From: Neobacillus cucumis
Lineage (GTDB): Bacteria > Bacillota > Bacilli > Bacillales_B > DSM-18226
DNA: 64,000 nt
Assembly (NCBI RefSeq): GCF_023715505.1
Contig: NZ_JAMBOH010000001.1
Coordinates: forward strand, 62,001-126,000
Reading direction: 5' to 3'
Below are positions 46,100 through 55,119 of the stretch, piece by piece. How positions within the stretch are numbered: the stretch's first letter is position 1; every line of letters starts with the position of its first letter. A program made the translations under genes and the position numbers. The notes beneath the pieces are model-generated. The model had not been told where the DNA came from. It worked only from the letters and a program-made list of their open reading frames with translations, and ran no database searches.

Positions 46100-46552
46100 G
46101 TGAAATTTTTAGTTTTTAAAAAAGAAACCCTATTATTTTTTCTAGCTGTTGGCATCGTATTGGCAAGTATTTCTGCTTGGTTCATGTTAAAAGCCGGCGA
46201 TACAACCGTATTTAATCAACATTCAGACGGAAAAATTCGTCAAATCCACATGGTAACAGGTGAATTCAAAACTACTTTGAAAGATGGTAAAGAGATAGAA
46301 GCTTATCGCTGGGACCCTGGCACCATCGTCTTAAAAAAGGGAGAAAAAGTAAACCTGATTATTAGTGGTATTAATGGGAATGAACATCCTTTTTACATTG
46401 AGGGTACCACCATTAAAGGAACGGTAAAAAAGGGCCATGATACCCTTATTCCCCTCCAATTTCAAAAAGAAGGCACCTATCGATTAATTTGTGAAGTTCA
46501 TCCTGACCGAGCCCACAACGGTCCAATGATTGCCTATATTGTGATCAATTAG
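46100..46552 (+). CDS. Membrane-anchored cupredoxin
   Basis: 150 residues: one N-terminal membrane helix (about 10-30), then a cupredoxin domain. Type 1 copper ligands are visible as His in GNEHPFYIEG near residue 97 and Cys, His and Met in CEVHPDRAHNGPM near 133-145. Probably an outward-facing electron carrier or copper-binding protein. GTG start at 46100 follows GAGGAGGT. Together with SCO1 it points to copper-dependent respiration. Confidence 0.8.
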   Translation: MKFLVFKKETLLFFLAVGIVLASISAWFMLKAGDTTVFNQHSDGKIRQIHMVTGEFKTTLKDGKEIEAYRWDPGTIVLKKGEKVNLIISGINGNEHPFYIEGTTIKGTVKKGHDTLIPLQFQKEGTYRLICEVHPDRAHNGPMIAYIVIN

Positions 46553-46579
46553 TAGCAGGAAATGACTTTCCTGCTTTTT
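46553..46579 (+). terminator. Terminator of the cupredoxin gene
   Basis: AGCAGGAAA, TGAC, TTTCCTGCT, TTTT. Confidence 0.8.
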
Positions 46580-46801
46580 CATTTGGCAATGGAGCTGTTT
46601 CATAAGTTTTCACTATTAACATGTTGATATTATTAGTTCCTTTCTATATAACAGTTTTAATTTTTTATCATTTTTATATAATACAGTTTTGATTATTTCT
46701 AACATCGTTCATAAATTATTCATAAACGGCCTTTAAAAACCCTTAAATTTAAAGGATTCACAATTCCTTAACAATTAGTACATTTTTTACAGCTTTTCAC
46801 C

Positions 46802-46810
46802 TGTTATACT
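46802..46810 (+). promoter_or_regulatory. Extended -10 promoter element of pflB
   Basis: TGTTATACT (TG-N-TATACT) about 60 bases before the pflB start, without a good -35 box, as expected for an activated promoter. No perfect Fnr or Rex palindrome is seen in 46580-46800, which otherwise holds only AT-rich sequence. Confidence 0.45.
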
Positions 46811-46871
46811 AGGGCCATGAAATAAATAACTTTCTGTTATATTCTTCTACTAATTTAAGAGGTGAAAAGTA

Positions 46872-49097
46872 ATGGAGCAATGGCAAGGTTTTAATAAAGG
46901 AACATGGACAAAAGAAGTAAACGTACGTGATTTTATATTAAGAAACTACAAACCATATGAGGGCGATGATTCCTTTTTAGCTTGTGCAACTGATGCAACA
47001 AACAAGCTTTGGGAACAAGTAATGCTTTTAACAAAACAAGAGCGTGAAAATGACGGCGTCCTTGATATGGATACAGAAACAGTATCTACGATTACTTCCC
47101 ATGGTCCTGGATACTTAGATGAAGATCTAGAAAAAGTTGTTGGCGTTCAAACAGATAAGCCCTTCAATCGTTCACTACAGCCATTTGGCGGCATTCGGAT
47201 GGCAAAGCAAGCGTGTGCTTCGTACGGCTATGAATTAAATCCAGAAATTGAAAAGATTTTTACTGATTACCGAAAAACTCATAACCAAGGTGTTTTTGAT
47301 GCTTACACAGATGAAATGGTGCTTGCTCGTAAAGCTGCTATTATTACTGGTCTGCCAGATGCTTACGGACGCGGTCGTATTATTGGTGATTATCGCCGTG
47401 TAGCATTATACGGTGTTGAATTCCTTATTCAGCAAAAGCACTTAGACAAAAAAAATATCAGCAGCGTCATGTCAGAAGAAAATATGCGTCTTCGTGAAGA
47501 GCTTGCAGAGCAAATTCGTGCCTTAAATGAATTAAAAGAACTTGGCACGAGTTATGGATTTGACTTATCCCGTCCTGCAATAAATGCACAAGAAGCATTC
47601 CAATGGTTATACCTTGGCTATTTAGCTGCTATTAAGGAACAAAATGGCGCTGCCATGAGCCTTGGCCGTACATCAACATTCTTAGATATTTATATTGAAA
47701 GAGATTTAGAAAATGGCACATTAACTGAATCAGATGCTCAAGAAATTGTGGATCACTTCATCATGAAGCTACGTTTAGTAAAATTTGCCCGTACACCTGA
47801 TTATAACGAATTATTTAGTGGTGACCCAACATGGGTAACAGAATCTATCGGCGGTATAGCTCAAGATGGACGCTCACTAGTAACGAAAAACTCTTTCCGT
47901 TTTCTACATTCACTAGATAATTTAGGACCTGCCCCTGAACCAAACTTAACGGTTTTATGGTCAGTTCAGCTGCCTGAAAACTTCAAGAGATATTGTGCTA
48001 ATATGTCTATTAAAACTAGCTCAATCCAATATGAAAATGATGACATTATGCGCCCTGAATACGGCGATGACTACGGAATTGCCTGCTGTGTATCAGCTAT
48101 GGAGATTGGTAAGCAAATGCAGTTCTTTGGGGCTCGTGCTAACCTTGCAAAAGCTCTTCTCTACTCAATTAACGGCGGGGTTGATGAAAAGTTAAAAATT
48201 CAGGTAGGACCACAATATCTGCCAATTACATCTGATGTTCTAGATTACAAAGAAGTGATGCAGCGCTTCGACCAAATGATGGAATGGCTTGCTGGTCTAT
48301 ACATTAATACATTAAATGTTATTCACTATATGCACGATAAATATAGCTACGAAAGAATTGAAATGGCCTTACATGATACAAAAATACTAAGAACTATGGC
48401 AACTGGTATTGCTGGACTAAGTGTTGTTGCTGACTCGTTAAGTGCCATTAAATACGGTGAAGTAAAAGTTATTCGTGATGAAAACGGCATAGCTGTTGAC
48501 TTTAAAACAACTGGTGACTTCCCTAAATATGGTAACAATGATGATCGTGTTGACAGCATAGCTGTTGAGGTTGTTGAAACCTTTATGAAAAAATTACGTA
48601 AGCACCTAACGTACCGTGATTCACTTCATACACTATCAGTTTTAACCATTACTTCAAACGTAGTATACGGAAAGAAAACTGGTAACACGCCTGATGGCCG
48701 ACGTGCAGGTGAACCATTTGCACCTGGTGCAAACCCAATGCACGGACGAGATACAAAAGGAACATTAGCATCATTATCATCAGTTGCTAAGATTCCATAT
48801 GCATATTCAATGGACGGAATTTCCAATACCTTCTCCATCGTTCCAAAAGCATTGGGTAAAGAAGAAGAAAGTCGGATTACCAACCTTGTATCTATCTTAG
48901 ATGGCTATTCCATTAAACAGGGCCATCATCTAAACGTTAACGTCTTTAATAGAGAAACATTAATTGATGCGATGGAGCATCCAGAGTTATATCCACAATT
49001 AACAATTCGTGTATCTGGATATGCTGTAAACTTTATTAAATTAACCAAAGAACAACAGCTCGATGTTATTAACCGTACCTTCCATGAATCATTGTAG
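46872..49097 (+). CDS. pflB: Pyruvate formate-lyase (formate C-acetyltransferase)
   Basis: 741 residues, full length. It splits pyruvate plus CoA into acetyl-CoA and formate under anaerobiosis. The catalytic Cys pair is Cys405-Cys406 ([12 protein letters not shown]) and the glycyl-radical site is Gly716 in [21 protein letters not shown] precedes the ATG. A small hairpin (GGAG...CTCC, about 49110-49134) separates it from pflA, which follows after 63 bases and activates it. The formate made here is the substrate of the FdhF encoded at 27-29 kb. Confidence 0.95.
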   Translation: MEQWQGFNKGTWTKEVNVRDFILRNYKPYEGDDSFLACATDATNKLWEQVMLLTKQERENDGVLDMDTETVSTITSHGPGYLDEDLEKVVGVQTDKPFNRSLQPFGGIRMAKQACASYGYELNPEIEKIFTDYRKTHNQGVFDAYTDEMVLARKAAIITGLPDAYGRGRIIGDYRRVALYGVEFLIQQKHLDKKNISSVMSEENMRLREELAEQIRALNELKELGTSYGFDLSRPAINAQEAFQWLYLGYLAAIKEQNGAAMSLGRTSTFLDIYIERDLENGTLTESDAQEIVDHFIMKLRLVKFARTPDYNELFSGDPTWVTESIGGIAQDGRSLVTKNSFRFLHSLDNLGPAPEPNLTVLWSVQLPENFKRYCANMSIKTSSIQYENDDIMRPEYGDDYGIACCVSAMEIGKQMQFFGARANLAKALLYSINGGVDEKLKIQVGPQYLPITSDVLDYKEVMQRFDQMMEWLAGLYINTLNVIHYMHDKYSYERIEMALHDTKILRTMATGIAGLSVVADSLSAIKYGEVKVIRDENGIAVDFKTTGDFPKYGNNDDRVDSIAVEVVETFMKKLRKHLTYRDSLHTLSVLTITSNVVYGKKTGNTPDGRRAGEPFAPGANPMHGRDTKGTLASLSSVAKIPYAYSMDGISNTFSIVPKALGKEEESRITNLVSILDGYSIKQGHHLNVNVFNRETLIDAMEHPELYPQLTIRVSGYAVNFIKLTKEQQLDVINRTFHESL

Positions 49098-49160
49098 TTA
49101 GAATAAATTGGAGTTCCCTAATCTAGGGGGCTCCTGCTAAAAATAAGGGGGATTATCATC

Positions 49161-49910
49161 ATGATTGGAAATATTCATTCGATAGAAACATTAGGAACAG
49201 TAGATGGACCAGGAATTCGTTATGTAATTTTTACACAAGGATGCTTATTGCGCTGCCAGTTTTGCCATAATGCAGATACTTGGGAAATCGGTTCTGGAAA
49301 ACAAATGTCTGTTTCCGAAATCATGGATGATCTGACCAGTTATCTCCCTTTCATTGAAGCATCAGGCGGAGGCATCACAGTTAGCGGCGGGGAACCCTTA
49401 TTACAAATACCCTTTCTAACGGAATTATTTAAAGAGTGTAAAAAGAAAGGCATTCATACTACTATTGATTCTTCAGGAGGCTGTTTTTCTCACGCGAAGG
49501 TCTTTATCGAACAATTAGAAGAACTGTTACAATATACAGATCTAGTGTTACTTGATTTAAAACATATCAATCGAAAAAAACATATTCAACTGACAGGTAT
49601 GGCTAATGACCACATCCTAGAGTTTGCTAGGTTCTTATCCGAACGGAAAGTGCCAATTTGGGTGCGCCATGTTCTTGTCCCAACCGTCACAGATGATCTG
49701 GAAGACTTGAAGAAACTTGGAGAGTTTATAGGAACCCTTGAAAATGTTCATAAGATTGAAATTCTTCCTTACCACAAACTCGGAGTTTACAAATGGGAAG
49801 CCCTTGGACACGAATATCCTTTAAAACATGTAGAGCCGCCAGCTGAAGAGAAAGTTGAATTTGCCTATCAAATGCTGACAGCACATTGGAAAACATCATT
49901 ACAACACTGA
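49161..49910 (+). CDS. pflA: Pyruvate formate-lyase activating enzyme
   Basis: 249 residues, radical SAM protein with the CxxxCxxC cluster motif GCLLRCQFCHN (Cys at about 28, 32, 35) and the glycine-rich SAM site GGGITVSGGEPLLQ near residue 72. It abstracts a hydrogen from Gly716 of PflB. AAGGGGG before ATG 49161. Ends the pflBA operon. Confidence 0.94.
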   Translation: MIGNIHSIETLGTVDGPGIRYVIFTQGCLLRCQFCHNADTWEIGSGKQMSVSEIMDDLTSYLPFIEASGGGITVSGGEPLLQIPFLTELFKECKKKGIHTTIDSSGGCFSHAKVFIEQLEELLQYTDLVLLDLKHINRKKHIQLTGMANDHILEFARFLSERKVPIWVRHVLVPTVTDDLEDLKKLGEFIGTLENVHKIEILPYHKLGVYKWEALGHEYPLKHVEPPAEEKVEFAYQMLTAHWKTSLQH

Positions 49911-49934
49911 TTCGTAGGGATCAGTGTTTTTTCT
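49903..49934 (+). terminator. Terminator of pflBA
   Basis: AACACTGAT, 8-base loop, ATCAGTGTT, TTTTT; overlaps the stop codon. Confidence 0.85.
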
Positions 49935-50077
49935 TAGCAATACTGGGATTTTAGAAACCTTACTTTTAAACTATTAGCAATGTCTTCATATTATGGGATA
50001 TAGTCAGTGATAAAATTGATTCTTTTCGTTTTCTCCTATATACTCATATCATTGGTATTTAAGTGAGGTGATAATTT

Positions 50078-50368
50078 TTGTTTCAATTGCTGATTGACCT
50101 TTCAGATATAAATGCTCTAAACGCCCTTTATGTGAGTATTTTTCTTGGAATCACAATAAAATTTTTGTGGGCTTGGGGTGTAGAATATACCTTTTTAGGT
50201 TCTCTTTCTGAATCTGCAAACACAAAAATTAATTACCCGCATGTTTTCTACAGGAATCAAAATAGTATAAACGGAAGTTTTATTCTGAAAAGAATTGTTA
50301 AATATATTCGTAGAAAAGAATGTTCACAGGATGATTCCGAAGAACCAATTTCCTCCCTTATTATTTAA
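50078..50368 (+). CDS. mifM: MifM-like translation-arrest sensor upstream of yidC2
   Basis: 96 residues from TTG 50078 (GAGGTG, 7-base spacing). One N-terminal membrane segment (about 12-33: ALYVSIFLGITIKFLWAWGV), a hydrophilic middle, and a C terminus RIVKYIRRKE...DDSEE (72-89). In B. subtilis, MifM (95 aa) has a TM segment and an arrest region with R69-I70, W73 and a following DEED cluster; the pattern Arg-Ile-x-x-aromatic-Ile-Arg plus acidic cluster is the same. Location 34 bases before yidC2 and the paired SD support the assignment. It would stall when membrane insertion fails. Confidence 0.78.
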   Translation: MFQLLIDLSDINALNALYVSIFLGITIKFLWAWGVEYTFLGSLSESANTKINYPHVFYRNQNSINGSFILKRIVKYIRRKECSQDDSEEPISSLII

Positions 50369-50402
50369 ACACATAATACAATGAGACATTTTAGGAGGAA
50401 AT
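50348..50402 (+). promoter_or_regulatory. SD-sequestering stem of yidC2
   Basis: ATTTCCTCC (50348-50356), inside the last codons of the MifM-like gene, is a perfect complement of GGAGGAAAT (50394-50402), the yidC2 ribosome site. A ribosome arrested near the end of the upstream ORF would cover the left arm and free the site. Confidence 0.82.
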
Positions 50403-51200
50403 ATGAAAAAGAATCGATCTTCACTTATACTTGCGGCTATTTTTATTTTGTCAACCTTACTTTTATCTGCTTGCTCAACACAAGCACAAACAACAACAAC
50501 TAATAAAACAGGCTTTTTTCAAACCTATTTTGTCCATCCTTTCTCGACTATTATCCATTCAACTGCTGAATTTCTTGGTGGTAACTATGGTTTAGCGATT
50601 ATCGTTGTTACACTGGTTATCAGACTTGTATTAATGCCATTAATGCTTAGGCAATACAAAAATCAGATGGCCATGAAAGAAAAAATGGATGCTTTAAAAC
50701 CTGAGATGGATTCTATTCAAAAGAAAATGAAGACCGAAAAAGATCCGAAAAAGAAACAGGAACTTCAAGCCGAAATGATGGGACTGTATTCAAAGCATGG
50801 TGTTAATCCACTCAATATGGGCTGTTTGCCAATCCTAATCCAGATGCCGATCTTAACAGCCTTCTATTATGCTATTCGCGGTTCACATGAAATTGCCACT
50901 CATCAATTTTTATGGTTTAATCTAGGGCATTCAGATATTATTATTACGATTATCGCTGGCCTTGTTTATTATTTCCAATTCAAGGTCTCCCAATCTAATA
51001 TGCCAACCGCCCAGCAGCAACAAATGAAAATGATGGGCTTGATGTCACCGCTAATGATTGTGATGTTTTCTTTTAACGCACCAGCAGCTCTCCCTCTTTA
51101 TTGGGTTGTCGGCGGGTTATTCTTAACACTTCAAACCTTGGTAAGCCGAAAGCTCTACCAAGCCAAAAAGCCAATTGAAACTCCGGCTCACCAAAAGTAA
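50403..51200 (+). CDS. yidC2: YidC/Oxa1 family membrane protein insertase (YidC2-type)
   Basis: 265 residues. Lipoprotein signal with lipobox LLLSAC, then five membrane segments. The hydrophilic-groove Arg is in VVTLVIRLVLMPLMLRQYKN, the cytoplasmic helical hairpin is Lys/Met-rich (KKMKTEKDPKKKQELQAEMM) and LNMGCLPILIQMPILTAFYY is the family hallmark. The MifM-like gene ahead makes this the regulated paralogue (YqjG/YidC2) rather than SpoIIIJ. Followed by a terminator. Confidence 0.9.
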   Translation: MKKNRSSLILAAIFILSTLLLSACSTQAQTTTTNKTGFFQTYFVHPFSTIIHSTAEFLGGNYGLAIIVVTLVIRLVLMPLMLRQYKNQMAMKEKMDALKPEMDSIQKKMKTEKDPKKKQELQAEMMGLYSKHGVNPLNMGCLPILIQMPILTAFYYAIRGSHEIATHQFLWFNLGHSDIIITIIAGLVYYFQFKVSQSNMPTAQQQQMKMMGLMSPLMIVMFSFNAPAALPLYWVVGGLFLTLQTLVSRKLYQAKKPIETPAHQK

Positions 51201-51212
51201 ATGAACGGAAAA

Positions 51213-51245
51213 AAGAAGCATTGAACCCAATGCTTCTTTTTATTT
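51213..51245 (+). terminator. Terminator of yidC2
   Basis: AAGAAGCATTG, 4-base loop, CAATGCTTCTT, TTTATTT. Confidence 0.85.
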
Positions 51246-51356
51246 ACATAAAAGGGATCTCCTTCTAGAAGCCTTTATTATAATCGAAAAGGATAATTTG
51301 TTCTAAAATAGGAAGACTATCTGTAGGGTAACTCGTAGAAGGAGTGCATACATACC

Positions 51357-51938
51357 ATGAAAAATCGATTGTTTGTTTTAGTATCTCTCATCATTTGTTT
51401 GTATTTTTCAGGCTGCTCAAAGAATAGTGTAGACGATGATGTTTCAAATCAGAAGCTTGACCTGAATAAAACAGAAAATTATAATATACCAAATCATGGT
51501 GGTCCAGCTATCACGAGCGTTGATACCAGTGACCCGGAAATAGACCGGCAACAAAATCAAAACACCAGACGCCCGACGAACCCTCAATATCATTACAACA
51601 CATCAAAAATCATTGTTGCAAATCGAGCAGCAGATAAGGTTGCCGATTTATCTGAGATTGACCATGCATATATTATTGTTACCGATAATAATGCTTATGT
51701 AGCTGTCCAATTAGGCACTTCTATTGGCAATCAATTGACAGCATCTCTTAGAGGTAAAATTACCAAGGAAGTAAAAATGGTTGATGATAATATAGACAAT
51801 GTTTATATATCAAAAAATCCACAGTTCTATAAACGAATGGCGAGATATACAAGAGGTATTAGAAATGGGCAAACCTCTTCCGATTTCATCGATGATTTTT
51901 CCGACACCATTCGCAGAGTTTTCCCAGATGCCCGTTAA
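51357..51938 (+). CDS. YhcN/YlaJ family sporulation lipoprotein
   Basis: 193 residues: lipoprotein signal MKNRLFVLVSLIICLYFSG plus Cys20, an Asn/Asp/Gln-rich linker, and the YhcN/YlaJ domain (IIVANRAADKVADLSEIDHA, YIIVTDNNAYVAVQLG, and the closing FIDDFSDTIRRVFP). Members are spore inner-membrane or cortex-associated lipoproteins. Monocistronic with its own terminator. Confidence 0.8.
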   Translation: MKNRLFVLVSLIICLYFSGCSKNSVDDDVSNQKLDLNKTENYNIPNHGGPAITSVDTSDPEIDRQQNQNTRRPTNPQYHYNTSKIIVANRAADKVADLSEIDHAYIIVTDNNAYVAVQLGTSIGNQLTASLRGKITKEVKMVDDNIDNVYISKNPQFYKRMARYTRGIRNGQTSSDFIDDFSDTIRRVFPDAR

Positions 51939-51950
51939 TCATAAAAAGAT

Positions 51951-51984
51951 ATAGCTGCCTAGTTTCGGTTCAGGCAGCTATTTT
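51951..51984 (+). terminator. Terminator of the yhcN-like gene
   Basis: TAGCTGCCT, 11-base loop, AGGCAGCTA, TTTTATTTT. Confidence 0.8.
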
Positions 51985-51991
51985 ATTTTGA

Positions 51992-52024
51992 ATTCAAAAA
52001 GACCGGAGGCTTTACCTCACGGTC
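51992..52024 (-). terminator. Terminator of the DUF6501-like gene
   Basis: Minus strand AAGACCGTGAGG ... CCTCCGGTCTT with one mismatch, then TTTTG. Confidence 0.75.
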
Positions 52025-52030
52025 TTCATG

Positions 52031-52234
52031 TTATGCATCTTGAAAATATTCCTTGTAAAACCCGCCTACTTTTCCCGTATTATCAATAATGTAATAAAAC
52101 TCTTCGGTTTCGTTTTTTACATCATAAATTTTCCCTGTTGTTAATGCATTATGAACGAGAAATTTCTTAGCATCTGTATGCACGCATTTTACTTTTTTAT
52201 TGGTTTCACGATTTTTCCATGATAAATGAATCAA
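52031..52234 (-). CDS. DUF6501-like small protein, TTG start
   Basis: 67 residues: MIHLSWKNRETNKKVKCVHT, DAKKFLVHNALTTGKIYDVK, NETEEFYYIIDNTGKVGGFY. It looks like a small SH3-like barrel. A longer frame extends upstream to 52318, but family proteins begin at MIHL and GGTGG lies 5 bases before the TTG at 52234. Function unknown. Confidence 0.68.
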   Translation of the reverse strand: MIHLSWKNRETNKKVKCVHTDAKKFLVHNALTTGKIYDVKNETEEFYYIIDNTGKVGGFYKEYFQDA

Positions 52235-52512
52235 TGCTGCCACCGTCCTTTCAGTCTTTGTCCAAGTTCTAGTATAATCAATCGCAGCGGTTCTGTGCAA
52301 CCATATCATTATTTGCATAGGATAACCAATTTAATGAATGACTACTTACTTTCGCCCTTTGCCAGCTGCCTCTTCATTATTTAAAAAACTTAGCCATAAT
52401 TTGTGAACCTTTTTTTACAATTAGTAAATAATAGTTCTCAAACTTCAGCTAAACTATTACAATAGTAAAAACTGAATATACAATCCATTTTCAGGAGGAG
52501 GGCATTCTAAAA

Positions 52513-52641
52513 TTGAAAATTATGAGTAACGAGCAGTTGGTTGTTTCGTATCGGGATGCATTAAAGTCTGGTGAAAAGGAATGGATTAAACTTTTAAAAG
52601 ATGAAATAAAGCGCAGGGGACTAAGGGCCCTAAAAAATTAA
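52513..52641 (+). CDS. sda: Sda-like sporulation histidine kinase inhibitor
   Basis: 42 residues from TTG 52513 (GGAGGAGGG, 10 bases), or 39 from ATG 52522. MSNEQLVVSYRDALKSGEKE, WIKLLKDEIKRRGL forms a helical hairpin with the EIKRR motif of Sda, which blocks autophosphorylation of KinA when DNA replication is disturbed. Followed by a bidirectional terminator and convergent with the two-component genes. In B. subtilis Sda is slightly longer (46 aa). Confidence 0.7.
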   Translation: MKIMSNEQLVVSYRDALKSGEKEWIKLLKDEIKRRGLRALKN

Positions 52642-52660
52642 GCCGGAGAAACTAAAGATA

Positions 52661-52691
52661 TTAAAACCGCTGAATATTTCAGCGGTTTTTA
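52661..52691. terminator. Bidirectional terminator
   Basis: AAAACCGCTGAA, ATAT, TTCAGCGGTTTT; serves the Sda-like gene and the kinase gene. Confidence 0.85.
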
Positions 52692-52693
52692 AT

Positions 52694-54094
52694 TTATATT
52701 GAGCATGGCAATGCCATTTTTACTGTTGTTCCCACTCCGACCTGACTCTCAATTAAGATAGTACCATTATACTTTTTGATTAAACGCTGGGCAATTGACA
52801 GTCCAAGTCCCGTTCCTCCATTTTCTCGGCTTCGAGCTTGATCCACCCGATAAAAGCGATTAAATACTTTTGCTAAATCTTCGCTCCGTATGCCAATTCC
52901 ACTGTCAACTACAGAAATGATCAATTCATCACCTTCTAGCTTTGCCGAAATCCAAACTTCCTTATTATTGCTTGAGTACTGAATGGCATTATCTAATAAG
53001 ATAATCATAATTTGCTCCATATGCTGTCTTGAAATCGGAATTTTTGGTAATCCTTGTTCCACTTCTAAAAAAAGATTGTATTCCGGATGGACAATTTCCA
53101 AATTTTTCACCAATTTATGAAGCGTTTCTGAAATATCTGTTTTTTCCTCATTTATTAATCTTGGATGCTCAGCTCTTGTAATATGTAGCAAGTCATTGAT
53201 TAATTTTTTTAATCTTGTTACTTCTTGAAGTGAAGCTTCAAGAGATTCATCTAGGATGGCAGAATCCTTCTTACCCCATCTGTTCAATAAGGAAAGATGT
53301 CCCTCCAAGATCGACACAGGTGTTCTGAGTTCATGTGAGGCATCTTCGACAAATTGCTTTTGAAGCAGGAATGATTTCTCAATTTCATCCATCATTTCAT
53401 TAAAGACATTTGTCAATGCTGTTAATTCATCCTTTTGTTTATAGCCATTCATCCTTTCCTGGAAGCCGGTTTCCTTAATCTGCTTCATCGCTTGTGCCAA
53501 GTCCCTTACAGGTTTTAAAAGCTGTTTTGCAAGTAAAAAACCGCTGATTGCACTAAAGACAATTGCCGCAATCCCAAATATGGTCATAACCCAAAAGAAG
53601 TACCCCATCATTCTTCGGTAGTTATTTAATTGACGGACAATTTCTACAGTCCCTGAAAAGTCATCTCCCTTTAACGGGGCTCTTGAAACAAAAGCTTCAT
53701 CTCCCTCGATTGAAACCATTTGGGTGACCTTTTTTCTTGTTGGGGCAGCCTCAAAAACTGGGAAATCACCATTTTTATCAGAAACAAGAATATGGCCATC
53801 TTTGTCATACACTCTAATTAATTGGTCTTTATCATTCATTTTCCTTAAAAATGTTTGGCTATTTTTAATCTCTCCTCGATTAGGCTTGTTTGATTTTGCG
53901 TTGTAAAACGTTGTGATATCACTCATTGTTCGATTGATAGCAATTTCTTCACGATTCATCATCCATTTTGAAACGATATGATATTCTAAGAAACTAAATA
54001 AAAAGAAAGTAAAAAAAATAGCTGTTGAGCAGCTTAACACCAGTTTAGTCTGCCAGCGGAGACGGTTAAAATGAATGCTGATTTTCTTTATCAT
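52694..54094 (-). CDS. Sensor histidine kinase (ArlS/YkoH-like)
   Basis: 466 residues: membrane helix about 17-37, an extracellular sensor region of about 125 residues, second helix about 160-182, HAMP, HisKA with DASHELRTPVSILEGHLSLL (phospho-His near 254), and HATPase with LLDNAIQYSSNN, DSGIGI and GGTGLGLSIAQRL. Overlaps the response-regulator gene by 4 bases (ATGA). Signal unknown; the pair resembles ArlRS of staphylococci and YkoGH of B. subtilis. Confidence 0.87.
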   Translation of the reverse strand: MIKKISIHFNRLRWQTKLVLSCSTAIFFTFFLFSFLEYHIVSKWMMNREEIAINRTMSDITTFYNAKSNKPNRGEIKNSQTFLRKMNDKDQLIRVYDKDGHILVSDKNGDFPVFEAAPTRKKVTQMVSIEGDEAFVSRAPLKGDDFSGTVEIVRQLNNYRRMMGYFFWVMTIFGIAAIVFSAISGFLLAKQLLKPVRDLAQAMKQIKETGFQERMNGYKQKDELTALTNVFNEMMDEIEKSFLLQKQFVEDASHELRTPVSILEGHLSLLNRWGKKDSAILDESLEASLQEVTRLKKLINDLLHITRAEHPRLINEEKTDISETLHKLVKNLEIVHPEYNLFLEVEQGLPKIPISRQHMEQIMIILLDNAIQYSSNNKEVWISAKLEGDELIISVVDSGIGIRSEDLAKVFNRFYRVDQARSRENGGTGLGLSIAQRLIKKYNGTILIESQVGVGTTVKMALPCSI

Positions 54095-54771
54095 CGCATA
54101 ACATATCCTATACCACGAACAGTGTGAATATAACGGTCTTCATCATTTGAGTCATCTATTTTGTTTCTCAAATAACGAACATATACATCCACCACATTTG
54201 TTTCAACGCCTGTACTATAACCCCAAACCTTATTAAGGAGTACTTCCCTTGTTAACACGATATTTATATTGCTCATGAAGGTACTTAATAAATCGTACTC
54301 CCTTTTTGTAAGACTAATCACCTTTTCTCCTTTTTTCACCACGCAGGATTCTAGCTCAACAGTAATATCTTTAAACACGAGGGTCGTGACCTCATTAGAT
54401 TGCATGGCTTCAACCCTTCTAAATAATGACCTCAATCTTGCTAATAACTCTTCAATCGCAAATGGTTTTACGATATAGTCATCTGCCCCGCTATCAAGTC
54501 CGGAGACCCGATCAAGTACACTATCCCTAGCTGTTATCATAATAATGGGAATTGTTTTATTGGTTTGCCTAATTCTTCGGCATACCTCCATCCCATTTAA
54601 TTCAGGGAGCAGTAAATCAAGTAAAATGGCATCCCAACTTTCTGTGATAGCTAATTGTAAGCCAATGCGCCCGTCAATGGCAACGGTTGTTTCATAACCC
54701 TCATGCTGCATTTCTAGCTCAATAAATCTGGCCAAGTTCTTTTCATCTTCAATAATTAGTAATTTGGACAT
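54091..54771 (-). CDS. OmpR-family response regulator (ArlR/YkoG-like)
   Basis: 226 residues. Receiver domain with acidic pocket EDE near residue 9-11, phospho-Asp in AILLDLLLPELNG near residue 53, Thr in MITARDS, Lys in IVKPF near 102; then a winged-helix DNA-binding domain (SLTKREYDLLS, NVVDVYVRYLRNKID, IHTVRGIGYVMR). Partner of the overlapping kinase. The membrane miniprotein gene lies 28 bases upstream in the same direction. Confidence 0.9.
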   Translation of the reverse strand: MSKLLIIEDEKNLARFIELEMQHEGYETTVAIDGRIGLQLAITESWDAILLDLLLPELNGMEVCRRIRQTNKTIPIIMITARDSVLDRVSGLDSGADDYIVKPFAIEELLARLRSLFRRVEAMQSNEVTTLVFKDITVELESCVVKKGEKVISLTKREYDLLSTFMSNINIVLTREVLLNKVWGYSTGVETNVVDVYVRYLRNKIDDSNDEDRYIHTVRGIGYVMR

Positions 54772-54799
54772 ACTCCCACACTCACATTACGTTTTTCTA

Positions 54800-54928
54800 T
54801 TATTTTAACTGATGTTTATCTCGAATAAAATCGAAGACTGCATGAATAATTTCAATTGATTGGTACGAAACGAGAGAAAGTGCAGTAAACGAAAAGAAGC
54901 CAACAATAATCAAACGAATCCAGAACAT
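54800..54928 (-). CDS. Single-pass membrane miniprotein upstream of the two-component genes
   Basis: 42 residues. MFWIRLIIVGFFSFTALSLV is a membrane helix, followed by a polar amphipathic tail (SIEIIHAVFDFIRDKHQLK). AAAGGAGG 8 bases before ATG 54928 is perfect. It ends 28 bases before the response-regulator start with no terminator between, so all three genes are probably cotranscribed. Family not recognised. Confidence 0.65.
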   Translation of the reverse strand: MFWIRLIIVGFFSFTALSLVSYQSIEIIHAVFDFIRDKHQLK

Positions 54929-55074
54929 ATTGTATTCCTCCTTTATGAACTGTTTTTCAGTACCTTAAAAATTGATTTTGATTGAAGATAAAGTTATTTA
55001 AAGGATTGTTATCATCTTACCTGTTATTCTGAAAACTGCAATGAGAAGAAGATTAGAATTCGCTAAGAAAAATA

Positions 55075-55111
55075 ATGAAGCACACGACTGTATAGGCGTG
55101 TGCTTCATTAT
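55075..55111 (-). terminator. Terminator of mnmH
   Basis: GAAGCACACG, 10-base loop, CGTGTGCTTC, ATTATTTTT on the minus strand. Confidence 0.82.
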
Positions 55112-55119
55112 TTTGTTAC

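Noticed and set aside
46580..46800. Fnr or Rex site before pflB
   Set aside because: Only half-sites (ATTCACAA, TTCATAAA) are seen; no TGTGA-N6-TCACA or full Rex palindrome.
52235..52318. Longer N terminus of the DUF6501-like protein
   Set aside because: The extra residues do not resemble the family, which begins at MIHL; a ribosome site fits the internal TTG.
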